Notes: a model not told the origin generated them from the letters alone. DNA of 64,000 nucleotides from Streptococcus suis 10581 (GCA_000440235.1 ALKQ01000001.1:80446-144445), one strand, 5' to 3'; positions 1 to 8,618 are shown, counted from the stretch's first letter. Numbers and translations: made by a program.

Positions 1-732
1 ATTTCATCAGAAATCAACCAGATGTTAGATGCCCTAGATCAGAGCATTCAAGATATCTATCGCTTGCAGTTAGCTCAGAAAGATGCCAATATGCGGGCCT
101 TACAAGCTCAAATCAATCCACATTTTCTTTACAATACCTTGGAGTTTTTCCGTATGTATGCCGTGAGCAAGCAGATGGATGAACTAGGGGATATGATTTA
201 TGAATTTTCTAGTCTGCTCCGCAGTAGTGTGACACAGACCAAGATGACGACTGTGGCGGAAGAGCTCTCTTTTTGTGAAAAACATAGTTACATTTGTCAA
301 ATTCGTTACCCTCGTTCCATTGCCTATGCCTATCAGATTGAACCAGGTTGTGAAAATGTAGAAATTCCACGCTTTGTCATTCAGCCCCTAGTAGAAAATT
401 ATTTTGTTCATGGAGTTGATTTGAAACGCAAGAATAATGCGCTCAGTGTCAAGGCTCTTAGGCATGGACAGGACATGGAAATTCTCATCAGAGATAATGG
501 TAAGGGGATGGAGCAAGGAATTTTGGAAGCTTATCAACATCTATTGGCCAGTCGAGAACTCACCCAGGACAATCATTCGAAATCAATCGGATTACGGAAT
601 GTTCATGAACGTTTACTCCTATATTTTGGAGAACGCTACCATATCAAATTAGAATCTAGAGAAGGGGGAGGGGTGACCTATTCCATTTTGCTTGAGAAGG
701 TCTTGCCCCAAGGTGATGGAAATGAACTATAA
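1..732 (+). CDS. YesM-type sensor histidine kinase, 3' part only
   Basis: C-terminal kinase half of a membrane sensor kinase; the reading frame is open back to base 1, so the sensor and membrane part lie outside the window. Seen: the His_kinase family H-box QINPHFLYNTLE (phosphoacceptor His), the N-box LVENYFVHGV and the G-box DNGKGM of an HATPase_c domain. This is the LytS/YesM class, which usually pairs with AraC-type response regulators; one follows with an 11-base overlap, so they are translationally coupled. Family members often sense sugars or envelope signals. The msmK gene two positions downstream suggests a carbohydrate role, which is inference. Confidence 0.9.
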   Translation: MSSEINQMLDALDQSIQDIYRLQLAQKDANMRALQAQINPHFLYNTLEFFRMYAVSKQMDELGDMIYEFSSLLRSSVTQTKMTTVAEELSFCEKHSYICQIRYPRSIAYAYQIEPGCENVEIPRFVIQPLVENYFVHGVDLKRKNNALSVKALRHGQDMEILIRDNGKGMEQGILEAYQHLLASRELTQDNHSKSIGLRNVHERLLLYFGERYHIKLESREGGGVTYSILLEKVLPQGDGNEL

Positions 733-2014
733 GATGCTAGTGGTTGATGATGAGTATATGATCCTCGAAGGAATCAAGCACCTCCTGCCTTACCAGGATT
801 ACCATGTGGACATTGTCTTTACTGCTGAAAATGCTGAGGAAGCCCTCGACTATGTTTCTAAGAACGCTGTTGATTTGGTTTTGACAGATGTCAGTATGCC
901 AGAAATGACGGGTTTAGAAATGATTAGTCAGATGAAGGAGTTAGTGCCAGACATTCATATCATTATCATGTCTGGTTTCCAGGAGTTTGAATACGCCCGT
1001 AAGGCTATTTCTCTGGGGGCATTGGACTATCTAGTTAAACCAATCAATAAACAGGAGCTTGCTAGTCTTCTTCAACAACTACCAAGCTTGAAAAAAGATA
1101 TAGATAGAGATTATATCAAGGGGTTCTTAGATGGTACTGTGGAGGCTCAGGATTTTCTGGCTCATTCTAATAAAAAGTGGTTGGTTGTAAATAGGCAGGC
1201 AAATGAACGGGATCATGCTCGAGCGAAAAATATTCTACACCAGGTTTACTATTTTCAGTTGACAGATGGTCATATAGAGGGTAGTCTATATAAAGAGGAA
1301 ATTACCCCAGAAACGACAATTCAAGAAGTGGTGGATAAGGTAGAACGGTATGTTTTTTACCAAAGCTTATCAGGTGATTTACAGGCGACTACGGCCAGTC
1401 TTTACAAGGATATGGAACCCCTTCTGCGTGCGGGTCAATTAGGGAAAATCATCTCTGTTTTACCAGAGATAGCAGATAAGCTACGGGAAAGTACCCCGGC
1501 TGTCTACTTGACCAAGCAATTTTTTAATCAGATTATGTCAGATGTTTTCTACTATTTTAACGAAGTAGACCATCAACGCTTAGAATCCTTCTATCTGCAG
1601 GTAGAAGCTAGTCAGGACTTGGATCAGCTCTTGACCTATTTTAAGGAGTATCTGAAAAAGTTTTCTGAAGGTTCTTCCTATAGTCCTCATGTTCAAGAAG
1701 TTGTGACCATTGTGAACCAGCAATATGCTAAAGAATTGACCTTGAAAGACATGAGTGCCCGACTATATTTAAATACCGTCTATCTGGGACAACTGATTAA
1801 AAAGGAAACCGGGCATACCTTTGCAGAATTGCTCAATCATCAGCGGATCAAGGTAGCCCAACAGCTGCTTTTAAGTAGCCCCCTGGGGATTGAAGAAATT
1901 TGCTTCCAGGTTGGCTATACCAATGTGGGCTATTTCTATAAAATATTCAAACGAATTTGTGGAGAATCTCCAAAGAATTATCGCCAAAAACTAGGGCGAT
2001 TGCAGACAGAATGA
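722..2014 (+). CDS. YesN/AraC-type response regulator
   Basis: DNA-binding partner of the preceding kinase. The N-terminal receiver domain (residues about 1-120) shows the acidic pocket LVVDDEY, the phosphoacceptor region LVLTDVSMPEMTG and the KPI lysine. The last about 100 residues form an AraC/XylS double helix-turn-helix, with LKDMSARLYLN and the second helix GIEEICFQVGYTNVGYFYK. The ATG at 722 is preferred over upstream ATGs at 692 and 716 because AAGGTG lies at a proper distance and the receiver begins directly after it. At about 430 residues it has an extended middle region, as is usual for YesN proteins. The target genes cannot be told from the sequence. Confidence 0.9.
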   Translation: MNYKMLVVDDEYMILEGIKHLLPYQDYHVDIVFTAENAEEALDYVSKNAVDLVLTDVSMPEMTGLEMISQMKELVPDIHIIIMSGFQEFEYARKAISLGALDYLVKPINKQELASLLQQLPSLKKDIDRDYIKGFLDGTVEAQDFLAHSNKKWLVVNRQANERDHARAKNILHQVYYFQLTDGHIEGSLYKEEITPETTIQEVVDKVERYVFYQSLSGDLQATTASLYKDMEPLLRAGQLGKIISVLPEIADKLRESTPAVYLTKQFFNQIMSDVFYYFNEVDHQRLESFYLQVEASQDLDQLLTYFKEYLKKFSEGSSYSPHVQEVVTIVNQQYAKELTLKDMSARLYLNTVYLGQLIKKETGHTFAELLNHQRIKVAQQLLLSSPLGIEEICFQVGYTNVGYFYKIFKRICGESPKNYRQKLGRLQTE

Positions 2015-2026
2015 AAGTGAGGCCAG

Positions 2027-2884
2027 ATGACTAGCAAGGATCAATTACAGAAATTATTTCCAAAAGCAAAAATGGTAGCTGAAAAAGTAGATGGAGTGGG
2101 CATTCATTTGCCTCTAGCTGACGGTACCTGGCTCTTGATAGCTCAAGAGGATATTACAGAGCGAGAACGGGGCCTGTTGCAGTTATTCTTGGGTGAACTA
2201 CCCCAGGAGGCAGGTCATCCTTGGGCTCGTTATCTTCAGGGGACGGGCCCCCTTCCGCAGGCTCTAAGTAAACTTCAAGTTATCCACGCCCATATTTGGA
2301 CGGTATCAGATGAAGAGGGAAAGCAAGCTTGGCTGGATATGATGACCAAGCTTCTGCCTAATCTTCAGACCTACTACACGACCAATGGTCAGGACTACAG
2401 CTTTGTCTTAGACAGCTCCTCTCTATTTGATGTTAGAGCAATCCTAGGCGATACCCTTGCGACCATGGAGTTTGATTTTGGGTTGCGAATGACCTTGTTT
2501 CTAGGTCAGATCTGGCCAGCAAGATTGCTGCAATCCTGGCCCATGCTCATTCAGGCAGAACAATCTCTCTTTCAGCACTGGAGATTAAGCCATCATCAGT
2601 CTGGTCTACTAACTTTTAGTCAGCTTCATCTATGGGCTGGTCAGCTTTATCCTATTATCAGAAGAGGTCTGGGAGATATGATTGCCTACCAGCAAATGGA
2701 AAAGGAAATTCAGGCGCTTTGGAAAGAGGGGGCCGTATTAACAAAGGCGGCCCAGTCCCTCTATATTCATCGGAATACCCTTCAGTACCGTTTGGATAAA
2801 TGGTATGATTGGACGGGCTTGCAATTAAAAGAGTTGACGGATTTAGCTGTTTGCTATCAGGTCATCATGGAACAGGATTTTTAA
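2027..2884 (+). CDS. PucR-type helix-turn-helix regulator
   Basis: Follows the response regulator by 12 bases, so probably co-transcribed. The C-terminus is a PucR-type HTH (HTH_30): the stretch TKAAQSLYIHRNTLQYRLDK carries the family signature of a helix followed by HRNTLxYRL. The N-terminal two thirds has no motif I can name. Such regulators activate sugar-diacid, purine or carbohydrate genes. Immediately downstream, behind its own cre-like site, is msmK, a shared sugar-transporter ATPase, so regulation of sugar uptake is plausible. Residue count is about 285, shorter than full PucR proteins. Confidence 0.75.
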   Translation: MTSKDQLQKLFPKAKMVAEKVDGVGIHLPLADGTWLLIAQEDITERERGLLQLFLGELPQEAGHPWARYLQGTGPLPQALSKLQVIHAHIWTVSDEEGKQAWLDMMTKLLPNLQTYYTTNGQDYSFVLDSSSLFDVRAILGDTLATMEFDFGLRMTLFLGQIWPARLLQSWPMLIQAEQSLFQHWRLSHHQSGLLTFSQLHLWAGQLYPIIRRGLGDMIAYQQMEKEIQALWKEGAVLTKAAQSLYIHRNTLQYRLDKWYDWTGLQLKELTDLAVCYQVIMEQDF

Positions 2885-2942
2885 TCTTTTGTGCAAGATG
2901 TACAAAAGATTTTTTTATTTTTGTTCACATTGACAGAGAAAA

Positions 2943-2956
2943 ATAAAGCGTTTTCA
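2943..2956 (+). promoter_or_regulatory. candidate cre (CcpA) site before msmK
   Basis: ATAAAGCGTTTTCA matches 12 of 14 positions of the cre consensus TGWAANCGNTNWCA. A TATAAT follows at 2959-2964, so a bound CcpA would overlap the promoter. The TTGACA at 2930-2935 is 23 bases from that TATAAT, too far for a standard promoter, so the exact -35 is uncertain. Confidence 0.55.
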
Positions 2957-2993
2957 TTTATAATGAAACTATCAAAGAAAGCGAGGATTGAAC

Positions 2994-4124
2994 ATGGTTC
3001 AATTGAATTTAAAAAACATCTATAAAAAATACCCAAACAGCGAGCACTACTCAGTTGAAGACTTCAACTTGGACATCAAGGACAAGGAGTTTATCGTATT
3101 CGTAGGTCCTTCAGGATGTGGTAAATCAACAACTCTTCGTATGATTGCTGGTTTGGAAGACATCACAGAAGGAGAAGCATACATCGACGGCGTTCTCATG
3201 AACGATGTGGCTCCAAAAGACCGCGATATTGCCATGGTATTCCAGAACTATGCCCTCTACCCACACATGACTGTGTTTGACAATATGGCTTTTGGTTTGA
3301 AATTGCGTAAATACAGCAAGGACGAAATCAAAAAACGTGTGGAAGAAGCTGCACAAATCCTTGGCTTGACAGAATTCTTGGAACGCAAACCAGCAGACCT
3401 TTCAGGTGGTCAGCGTCAGCGTGTTGCCATGGGTCGTGCTATCGTCCGTGATGCCAAAGTATTCTTGATGGATGAGCCTTTGTCAAACTTGGATGCAAAA
3501 CTTCGTGTATCCATGCGTACAGAGATTGCCAAAATCCACCGCCGTATCGGTGCGACAACTATCTATGTAACCCACGACCAAACAGAAGCCATGACCTTGG
3601 CAGACCGTATCGTTATCATGTCTGCGACTAAAAACCCAGCAGGCACAGGTACAATCGGTCGTATCGAGCAAATCGGTAGCCCAGAAGAGCTCTACAACCG
3701 CCCTGTTAACAAGTTTGTTGCTAGCTTCATCGGTAGCCCAGCTATGAACTTCTTCACAGTTAACCTTCAAGACGGTGTTCTTGTTGGAGATGGTTTCAAG
3801 GTGGATCTTCCAGAAGGACGTCGCAAACACTTGGAAGAAAAAGGCTACAATGGCAAATCCTTTACCCTCGGTATCCGTCCAGAAGACATCAAGGCTTCTC
3901 AGTTGGAATTGGACACATACCCATCTTCCATCGTAGAAGCAGAAGTAGTTGTATCAGAGCTTCTCGGTGCAGAAACCATGCTCTACTCTAAAGTAGGTAG
4001 CACAGAGTTTGTATCTCGTGTTGATGCGCGTGACTACCACAACCCAGGAGATACAGTTCGCTTGACCTTCAACCTCAACAAAGCACACTTCTTTGATGAT
4101 GAAACAAGCAAGGCGATTGTCTAA
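2994..4124 (+). CDS. msmK: MsmK, multi-sugar ABC transporter ATPase
   Basis: Cytoplasmic ATPase that energises several carbohydrate ABC importers in streptococci (raffinose, maltodextrin and related sugars). Walker A GPSGCGKSTT, signature LSGGQRQRVAMGRA, Walker B VFLMDEPLSNLD and the switch His in VTHDQ are all present, followed by a C-terminal MalK-like regulatory TOBE region. Length is 377 residues, the usual MsmK length. ATG 2994 is chosen over the in-frame TTG at 2988 because GAGG at 2983 sits 7 bases before it. Its codon use is of the highly expressed type. No permease or binding protein is adjacent, as expected for a shared ATPase. Confidence 0.95.
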   Translation: MVQLNLKNIYKKYPNSEHYSVEDFNLDIKDKEFIVFVGPSGCGKSTTLRMIAGLEDITEGEAYIDGVLMNDVAPKDRDIAMVFQNYALYPHMTVFDNMAFGLKLRKYSKDEIKKRVEEAAQILGLTEFLERKPADLSGGQRQRVAMGRAIVRDAKVFLMDEPLSNLDAKLRVSMRTEIAKIHRRIGATTIYVTHDQTEAMTLADRIVIMSATKNPAGTGTIGRIEQIGSPEELYNRPVNKFVASFIGSPAMNFFTVNLQDGVLVGDGFKVDLPEGRRKHLEEKGYNGKSFTLGIRPEDIKASQLELDTYPSSIVEAEVVVSELLGAETMLYSKVGSTEFVSRVDARDYHNPGDTVRLTFNLNKAHFFDDETSKAIV

Positions 4125-4148
4125 CCTTTCTAAAATTGTTCATAAAAC

Positions 4149-4181
4149 ACCTGCCGTCGGATGAAAATCTGGCGGTTTTTT
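4149..4181 (+). terminator. terminator after msmK
   Basis: ACCTGCC and GGCGGT can pair with one bulged T around a GC-containing loop, followed by TTTTTT. An imperfect but plausible intrinsic terminator. Confidence 0.5.
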
Positions 4182-4260
4182 GGGGTTAAGAACGCATAAA
4201 TACTTGTTTTTTTATTAAATTTTATATAATAAATATAGAAAACACTTACAGGAGGTTCCT

Positions 4261-4479
4261 ATGAAGTCGCTACTGAGAAAAATTCGTATAACGTCTCTTT
4301 ATATTTTGCTTTATAATCTCATTTTAATCCTCTCCATTTGGCTAGGAAAGGTATCTTCCAAGGAAGAATTTATGATTGCAGTTGCAGGGAATGCGGTCAT
4401 GATGGGCCTATCTTTCGTGCATTTGCACAACCAAGTATCAGATGAATTTCATGGAAAAATAGAAGAACCGTCGGTTTAA
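4261..4479 (+). CDS. small two-helix membrane protein
   Basis: A 72-residue protein with a very strong ribosome site (AGGAGGTTCCT) directly before ATG. Two hydrophobic stretches (about residues 10-28 and 38-52) suggest two membrane helices, and the N-terminus is basic. I do not recognise a family. Its last codons form half of a perfect hairpin shared with the convergent gene at 4476, and the two reading frames overlap by four bases. Confidence 0.65.
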   Translation: MKSLLRKIRITSLYILLYNLILILSIWLGKVSSKEEFMIAVAGNAVMMGLSFVHLHNQVSDEFHGKIEEPSV

Positions 4480-4493
4480 ACTGACGGTTCTTC
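4462..4493. terminator. bidirectional terminator inside two gene ends
   Basis: GAAGAACCGTC (4462-4472) pairs perfectly with GACGGTTCTTC (4483-4493) around a loop that contains both stop codons. On the minus strand it is followed by TATTTTTCC, a fair U-tract; on the plus strand the tail is weaker (ATCTTTA). Confidence 0.75.
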
Positions 4494-5444
4494 ATCTTTA
4501 TAAACTTCATAAAAATTAACCTTGAGGCGAATAAAGGCTTCCATGTCGTGTAGGAGTTGGAATAGGGTGGCACGGGTTTCAAATTCTTCTCGGGTTTGTG
4601 GCAGAGGTCGCTCGCGGAAGGTGGTATGGAAGAGTTCGATGTCTAGGAGCAGTTCCTTGGCGGAGTTTTCTCGGCTTAGTTGCTGGGCTGCTCGCTCGAA
4701 TAGGCTGGACAGGATGACATTTTCTCTGCCTTCCAGTAAACACTTGTTGATATTTCCTGCCATGGTTCGCAGGATTTTGTTTTGTGCAGCTCGCATTTCA
4801 AAGTAATGGACCTGGTAGTTGGTCTGCTGGAAGAGTTGGTTGTGGCGGTCTAGATAGACGACTTTCAGGGCTTCTTCCAAGGTCTTATCCAGCTGCGTAA
4901 TCAATTCTGCCTTGTTTCGTCCGTCGCCATTTAGCAGAAAGGCTTCAAAGCGAAGAAGAATCTGCTTGAGCAGGTCTTCGACTTGGTCGTGATAGGCCTG
5001 GATTTTCTTTTCTTGCGAAGGCATATAGAGGTTAAACAGGAGTGCCAGTCCTGCCCCAATCAGAAAAAGCGTCAGCTCATTTCCCAAAAAAATCAGCGAA
5101 ATATCCTGCTCCAGCAAGAGATGGGTGACGAGGACGGTCGATGGGGCAATGCCTGCCTCCCAGTTGAAACGGTAGGCCAGAGGGACGTAGAGGGCTAGGT
5201 AGATGCCCAGGGTCCAGATGCCGAAGCCGAAGAGAGCAAAGGTCAGGACGGCTATGGTTAGGGCCAGGAGGGTGGAGAAGAGACGGTTGCGAGCCATTTT
5301 GAAGCTGGACTTGCGGGTGTCGAGGACGCTGAGAATGGCGATGATGCCAGCTGCCGTCGCATAGGACAAACCCAGGGCGGTCGCTAGGTAAATGGCTAGG
5401 ACGGTGGCAAATATCAGTTTGATGGTGCGGAGGGAGAGGGACAT
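4476..5444 (-). CDS. ArAE/FUSC-type membrane protein (DUF939)
   Basis: Putative aromatic-acid exporter-like integral membrane protein. The N-terminal about 145 residues contain five or six hydrophobic helices (for example LIFATVLAIYLATALGL and TLLALTIAVLTFALFGFGI); the C-terminal half is a soluble helical domain rich in charged residues. This layout and 322-residue length fit the streptococcal ArAE_1 family. It is monocistronic and leftward, with a good RBS (GGAGCC). The substrate is unknown. Confidence 0.8.
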   Translation of the reverse strand: MSLSLRTIKLIFATVLAIYLATALGLSYATAAGIIAILSVLDTRKSSFKMARNRLFSTLLALTIAVLTFALFGFGIWTLGIYLALYVPLAYRFNWEAGIAPSTVLVTHLLLEQDISLIFLGNELTLFLIGAGLALLFNLYMPSQEKKIQAYHDQVEDLLKQILLRFEAFLLNGDGRNKAELITQLDKTLEEALKVVYLDRHNQLFQQTNYQVHYFEMRAAQNKILRTMAGNINKCLLEGRENVILSSLFERAAQQLSRENSAKELLLDIELFHTTFRERPLPQTREEFETRATLFQLLHDMEAFIRLKVNFYEVYKDEEPSV

Positions 5445-5490
5445 GGTGGCTCCTTTGGTCTTAATCTGTTTCTATTGTACCATAAAACAA

Positions 5491-5514
5491 AACCCTCCTA
5501 AAGCTAGGAGGGTT
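5491..5514 (-). terminator. terminator of the DUF1761-like gene
   Basis: AACCCTCCTA and TAGGAGGGTT form a perfect 10-bp stem with a four-base loop. On the minus strand the stem is followed by TTGTTTT. Confidence 0.85.
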
Positions 5515-5518
5515 ACGC

Positions 5519-5908
5519 TTATGCAAATAGAGCCAGAATACCGACTACCAGGTAGCAGACCAGCTTGTAACTTTCGTTGATGAGGATGAGGTTGATAGGA
5601 CGTTGCTCAAAGACGTAGTTTTTCAATGAAGCAAGGACCGCAATTACGCCCATGCCGCCAGCTGCGTGAAGCGGTGAAACACCGAGGGTCTTGATGAAGA
5701 AAATAGTAATGATGGCAGTCAGCACTTCAATGACAAGGGAAATCACCATTTCCTTCTGGCCATTTTTTCCAGCCTGACGATCTGCTTCTACCTTAGCCAT
5801 GTCAATGCCTGAAGCCTTGATCCAAGCATCGCGGAAAATCAAACCATACCACAAACCACCGATGGCAAAGGCAATCAGACCTGCCACAATTCCAAAAATA
5901 AGTGTCAT
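5519..5908 (-). CDS. DUF1761-like small membrane protein
   Basis: A 129-residue protein with four hydrophobic segments (FGIVAGLIAFAIGGLWYG near the N-terminus, EVLTAIITIFFIKTLG, a helix after GGMG, and a C-terminal LVCYLVVGILALFA). The pattern and the N-terminal GGLWYG...F motif match the DUF1761 family, whose function is unknown. The ATG at 5908 is chosen over the one at 5941 because AAAGGAGATACT precedes it. An inverted repeat immediately upstream may be an operator. Confidence 0.7.
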   Translation of the reverse strand: MTLIFGIVAGLIAFAIGGLWYGLIFRDAWIKASGIDMAKVEADRQAGKNGQKEMVISLVIEVLTAIITIFFIKTLGVSPLHAAGGMGVIAVLASLKNYVFEQRPINLILINESYKLVCYLVVGILALFA

Positions 5909-5923
5909 AGTATCTCCTTTGTG

Positions 5924-5939
5924 GTCCGCTTGTACGGAC
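5924..5939. promoter_or_regulatory. inverted repeat upstream of DUF1761-like gene
   Basis: GTCCG-N6-CGGAC lies just before the ribosome site of the leftward gene, inside its short 5' leader or promoter. The shape resembles TetR-family operators, but no TetR gene is nearby, so the assignment is a guess. Confidence 0.4.
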
Positions 5940-6100
5940 AAGTAATAGGTATCAGAATATCATAGGCTTTACTATTTGTCAAAAGTTAGATTGAAACGGG
6001 GTGAAAATGAGGATTGACAAATTTAGGTGTTATGCTATACTAAAATAAAATAGATGTCGTTTATGGATAATAACCAATATTTTATGAGGAGATGATTATT

Positions 6101-7312
6101 ATGGATCAATGGATGCGAGATTTTGAAGAGCGGCAGAGACATGATGAATTGAAGCAAAAAATGGATGCTCAAACCTCTGCTATGAACTCTCAAGCAATAG
6201 CACTTCAAAAACAAAATAACATTTTGCAAAAAGAGCATGAGCGTCAAATTGAAAAAGAGTTTAAGGACAGAATTTTTCAATTACGATTGCATTTAGCACA
6301 GGTTACGGATGAGAGTCAACAATTTGTCATCCAGCAAATGCTTAGCGAAGCTGAGGAAGATTATGAGAATTATCAAAGAGAGCAAGCTGAGAAACGTTTG
6401 GCAGAGGCAAAAAGACGAAAGATATGGCTAATCATTTCAAGTGTTGTGGCTGTGTTAGGAATGGCTGGTTTATATTTTGTCTACCAAGATATTTCTCAAG
6501 TTACAGTTCCTGAATTATATGGTATTGAGCTATCTGAAGCTAAGGCTATACTGTATGAAGAGGGGTTAAAGGTCGGGACAATAACAGAAGTTGGTGGACA
6601 GTCGGTTCAGCCTGGGAATGTCTCAATGTCTTCTCCAAGTGGAGGAAATAAGGTAAAGAGAGGAAGTTCAGTCAATCTAGTTGTTGCAGAAGATACAGAT
6701 GGAACGATTGTGGTTGAAGAGAGCTCGACTAGCGAAGTATCAACTAGCAAGACTGCTGGAAGTTCGCAAGCTTCTAGCCAGTCTCAAGTAGGTAGCGCCG
6801 TTCAATTGTTTACTGTGGATATTAAAAAACAAGGACTGGTTATTCGTCAGGAACCTAGTTTATCTGGAGAAGTTGTGACCAATATAGAACCTGGAACGTA
6901 CACGATAGTTGAGACGACTCAAAAGGAAGGACATAGTTGGGGCAGATTAAAGTCAGGACAGGGGTGGATTTCGTTGACAGATTTGCATAATCCTGTACCG
7001 CAGGTTGATACCAAAAACTTAACGACAGATCAAGTAAAAGCTTGGGTTATGGATGATTTATTTAGCCGTAGCGTCATGATTGAAAAGTATCGAAAAGACC
7101 AGGTTGTCATAAGTGTTCGCATGGCTGAGGATGGTTTAGTTTATGCAGATGTAACTGTACCATCAGACCCTAATTTTGAACCACGAGATTGGAGTTATCG
7201 GATCAATAGTCGTGGGGAGTTAGAGGCAAGCGAATATGATACAGATCCGGAACAAGGGGGTGTCAACTGGTATGTTGCCCAACATTATTATTTGGAAAAC
7301 AGTGTGAACTAA
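6101..7312 (+). CDS. membrane-anchored PASTA-SH3 protein
   Basis: About 403 residues. The N-terminal about 105 residues are charged, helical and coiled-coil-like and predicted cytoplasmic. A single membrane helix (about 108-130, IWLIISSVVAVLGMAGLYF) follows. Then come one PASTA-like domain (about 134-198, starting VTVPELYGIELSEAKAIL), a Ser/Thr-rich linker, an SH3-like domain (about 235-300, with LVIRQEPSLSGEVV and WGRLKSGQGWISL) and a C-terminal domain. PASTA and bacterial SH3 domains bind peptidoglycan, so the protein could link an internal complex to the wall. No kinase domain is present. ATG 6101 is chosen because AGGAG is 9 bases upstream. Confidence 0.75.
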   Translation: MDQWMRDFEERQRHDELKQKMDAQTSAMNSQAIALQKQNNILQKEHERQIEKEFKDRIFQLRLHLAQVTDESQQFVIQQMLSEAEEDYENYQREQAEKRLAEAKRRKIWLIISSVVAVLGMAGLYFVYQDISQVTVPELYGIELSEAKAILYEEGLKVGTITEVGGQSVQPGNVSMSSPSGGNKVKRGSSVNLVVAEDTDGTIVVEESSTSEVSTSKTAGSSQASSQSQVGSAVQLFTVDIKKQGLVIRQEPSLSGEVVTNIEPGTYTIVETTQKEGHSWGRLKSGQGWISLTDLHNPVPQVDTKNLTTDQVKAWVMDDLFSRSVMIEKYRKDQVVISVRMAEDGLVYADVTVPSDPNFEPRDWSYRINSRGELEASEYDTDPEQGGVNWYVAQHYYLENSVN

Positions 7313-7313
7313 G

Positions 7314-7340
7314 AAAGCTGAGAAATTCTCGGCTTTTTCC
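7314..7340 (+). terminator. terminator after PASTA-SH3 gene
   Basis: AAAGCTGAG and CTCGGCTTT pair around a short loop and are followed by a T-rich tract. Confidence 0.8.
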
Positions 7341-7352
7341 TTTTCAAAAATG

Positions 7353-7361
7353 TGCTATAAT
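7353..7361 (+). promoter_or_regulatory. extended -10 promoter of rlmB
   Basis: TGCTATAAT is a perfect extended -10 element (TG-n-TATAAT). The usual start point seven bases further on is 7368, the A of the rlmB ATG, so the transcript may be leaderless. Confidence 0.7.
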
Positions 7362-7367
7362 ACTCTT

Positions 7368-8096
7368 ATGGAACAAAATGATATGGTATATGGCGTACAT
7401 GCTGTAGTGGAGAGTTTGGAGGCCAACACCGGCAACAAACTCTACATTCAGGATGATTTGCGCGGAAAAAATGTAGAAAAAATCAAGGCACTGGCAGCAG
7501 AGAAGAAGGTATCGATTTCTTGGACGCCGAAGAAGACCCTGTCTGACATGACAGAAAGTGCCGTCCACCAAGGCTTTGTCCTGCGGGTCTCTGAGTTTGC
7601 CTATGCGGACCTTTCGGTGATTTTGGAAAAAGCAGAGCAGGAAGACAATCCTCTCATTCTCATCTTGGACGGTCTGACAGATCCTCACAACTTGGGCTCG
7701 ATTTTACGGACCGCAGATGCCACTCAGGTAGCAGGCATTATCATTCCCAAGCACCGAGCAGTTGGCGTGACGCCTGTTGTGGCTAAGACCTCCACAGGTG
7801 CGGTGGCCCATGTCCCAATCGCCCGAGTGACCAATCTCAGCCAAACTCTCGATAAGCTCAAGGAGGCTGGCTTCTGGGTATTTGGCACGGATATGAATGG
7901 AACGCCAAGCCACAAGTGGAATACGGCTGGCAAACTAGCCCTGATTATCGGTAACGAAGGCAAGGGCATCTCCAGCAATATCAAAAAGCAGGTGGATGAG
8001 ATGATTACCATTCCTATGAAGGGCCATGTCCAATCTCTCAACGCCAGCGTAGCAGCCGCTGTGCTCATGTACGAAGTATTTCGGAAGAAAATCTAA
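7368..8096 (+). CDS. rlmB: TrmH/SpoU-family 23S rRNA 2'-O-methyltransferase
   Basis: SPOUT-class RNA 2'-O-ribose methyltransferase, by family the enzyme that methylates G2251 of 23S rRNA. It has an N-terminal substrate-binding domain starting VYGVHAVVESL, then the SpoU motifs: motif 1 LDGLTDPHNLGSILRTAD, motif 2 LIIGNEGKGIS and motif 3 IPMKGHVQSLNASVAAAVLMYE. Length is 242 residues. I start at ATG 7368 rather than 7350 because the latter lies within the promoter. There is no Shine-Dalgarno sequence. The next gene starts on the base after the stop codon, as in the conserved rlmB-yacP pair. Confidence 0.9.
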   Translation: MEQNDMVYGVHAVVESLEANTGNKLYIQDDLRGKNVEKIKALAAEKKVSISWTPKKTLSDMTESAVHQGFVLRVSEFAYADLSVILEKAEQEDNPLILILDGLTDPHNLGSILRTADATQVAGIIIPKHRAVGVTPVVAKTSTGAVAHVPIARVTNLSQTLDKLKEAGFWVFGTDMNGTPSHKWNTAGKLALIIGNEGKGISSNIKKQVDEMITIPMKGHVQSLNASVAAAVLMYEVFRKKI

Positions 8097-8618
8097 ATGA
8101 AAGAAAAAGTTCTCATCGTAGATGGCTACAATATGATTGCCTTTTGGCAATCGACTAAGCAGGATTTTAAAAAGGGAAACTTGGACGCGGCTAGAACGAT
8201 CTTGCTTCGAACCCTGTCCCACTATGCAGCCTTTGAACAGATTGAGGTGATTTGTGTCTTTGATGCCCACCATGTGCCAGGTCTTCGCCAGCAGTATGAC
8301 GAATTCAAGGTATCGGTCATTTTTACAGAAGAGGAAGAAACGGCAGATAGTTATATCGAGCGACTTAGCGCCCAGCTCAATAGTGACCGTCGCAAGCAGG
8401 TTTCCGTCGCAACCAGCGACCTCAACGAACAATGGGTGGTCTTTTCACAAGGGGCCTTACGGGTTTCGGCGCGTGAGTTAGAGGAGAGAACCAGGGTTAT
8501 CAAGAAGGACTTGGACAAGTTTGTGGATCAGGTAGAGCTTTACACCCCACGGCTCAATCCTTGGTCAGATGGGAATTTTCAAGCTTTAAAAGAAATGATG
8601 GAGGAAATGAAAGAGTGA
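8097..8618 (+). CDS. YacP/Rae1-type NYN-domain ribonuclease
   Basis: A 173-residue PIN-like NYN-domain protein. The N-terminal ILIVDGYNMI-type motif (here VLIVDGYNMIAFW), the internal acidic VICVFDAHHV and TADSYIERL, and the late VATSDLNEQWVV carry the conserved acidic metal-binding residues. In B. subtilis this family member (Rae1) is a ribosome-associated mRNA endonuclease. It lies directly after rlmB with no gap and overlaps the next gene by four bases (GTGA), so the three form a translationally coupled unit. Confidence 0.85.
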   Translation: MKEKVLIVDGYNMIAFWQSTKQDFKKGNLDAARTILLRTLSHYAAFEQIEVICVFDAHHVPGLRQQYDEFKVSVIFTEEEETADSYIERLSAQLNSDRRKQVSVATSDLNEQWVVFSQGALRVSARELEERTRVIKKDLDKFVDQVELYTPRLNPWSDGNFQALKEMMEEMKE

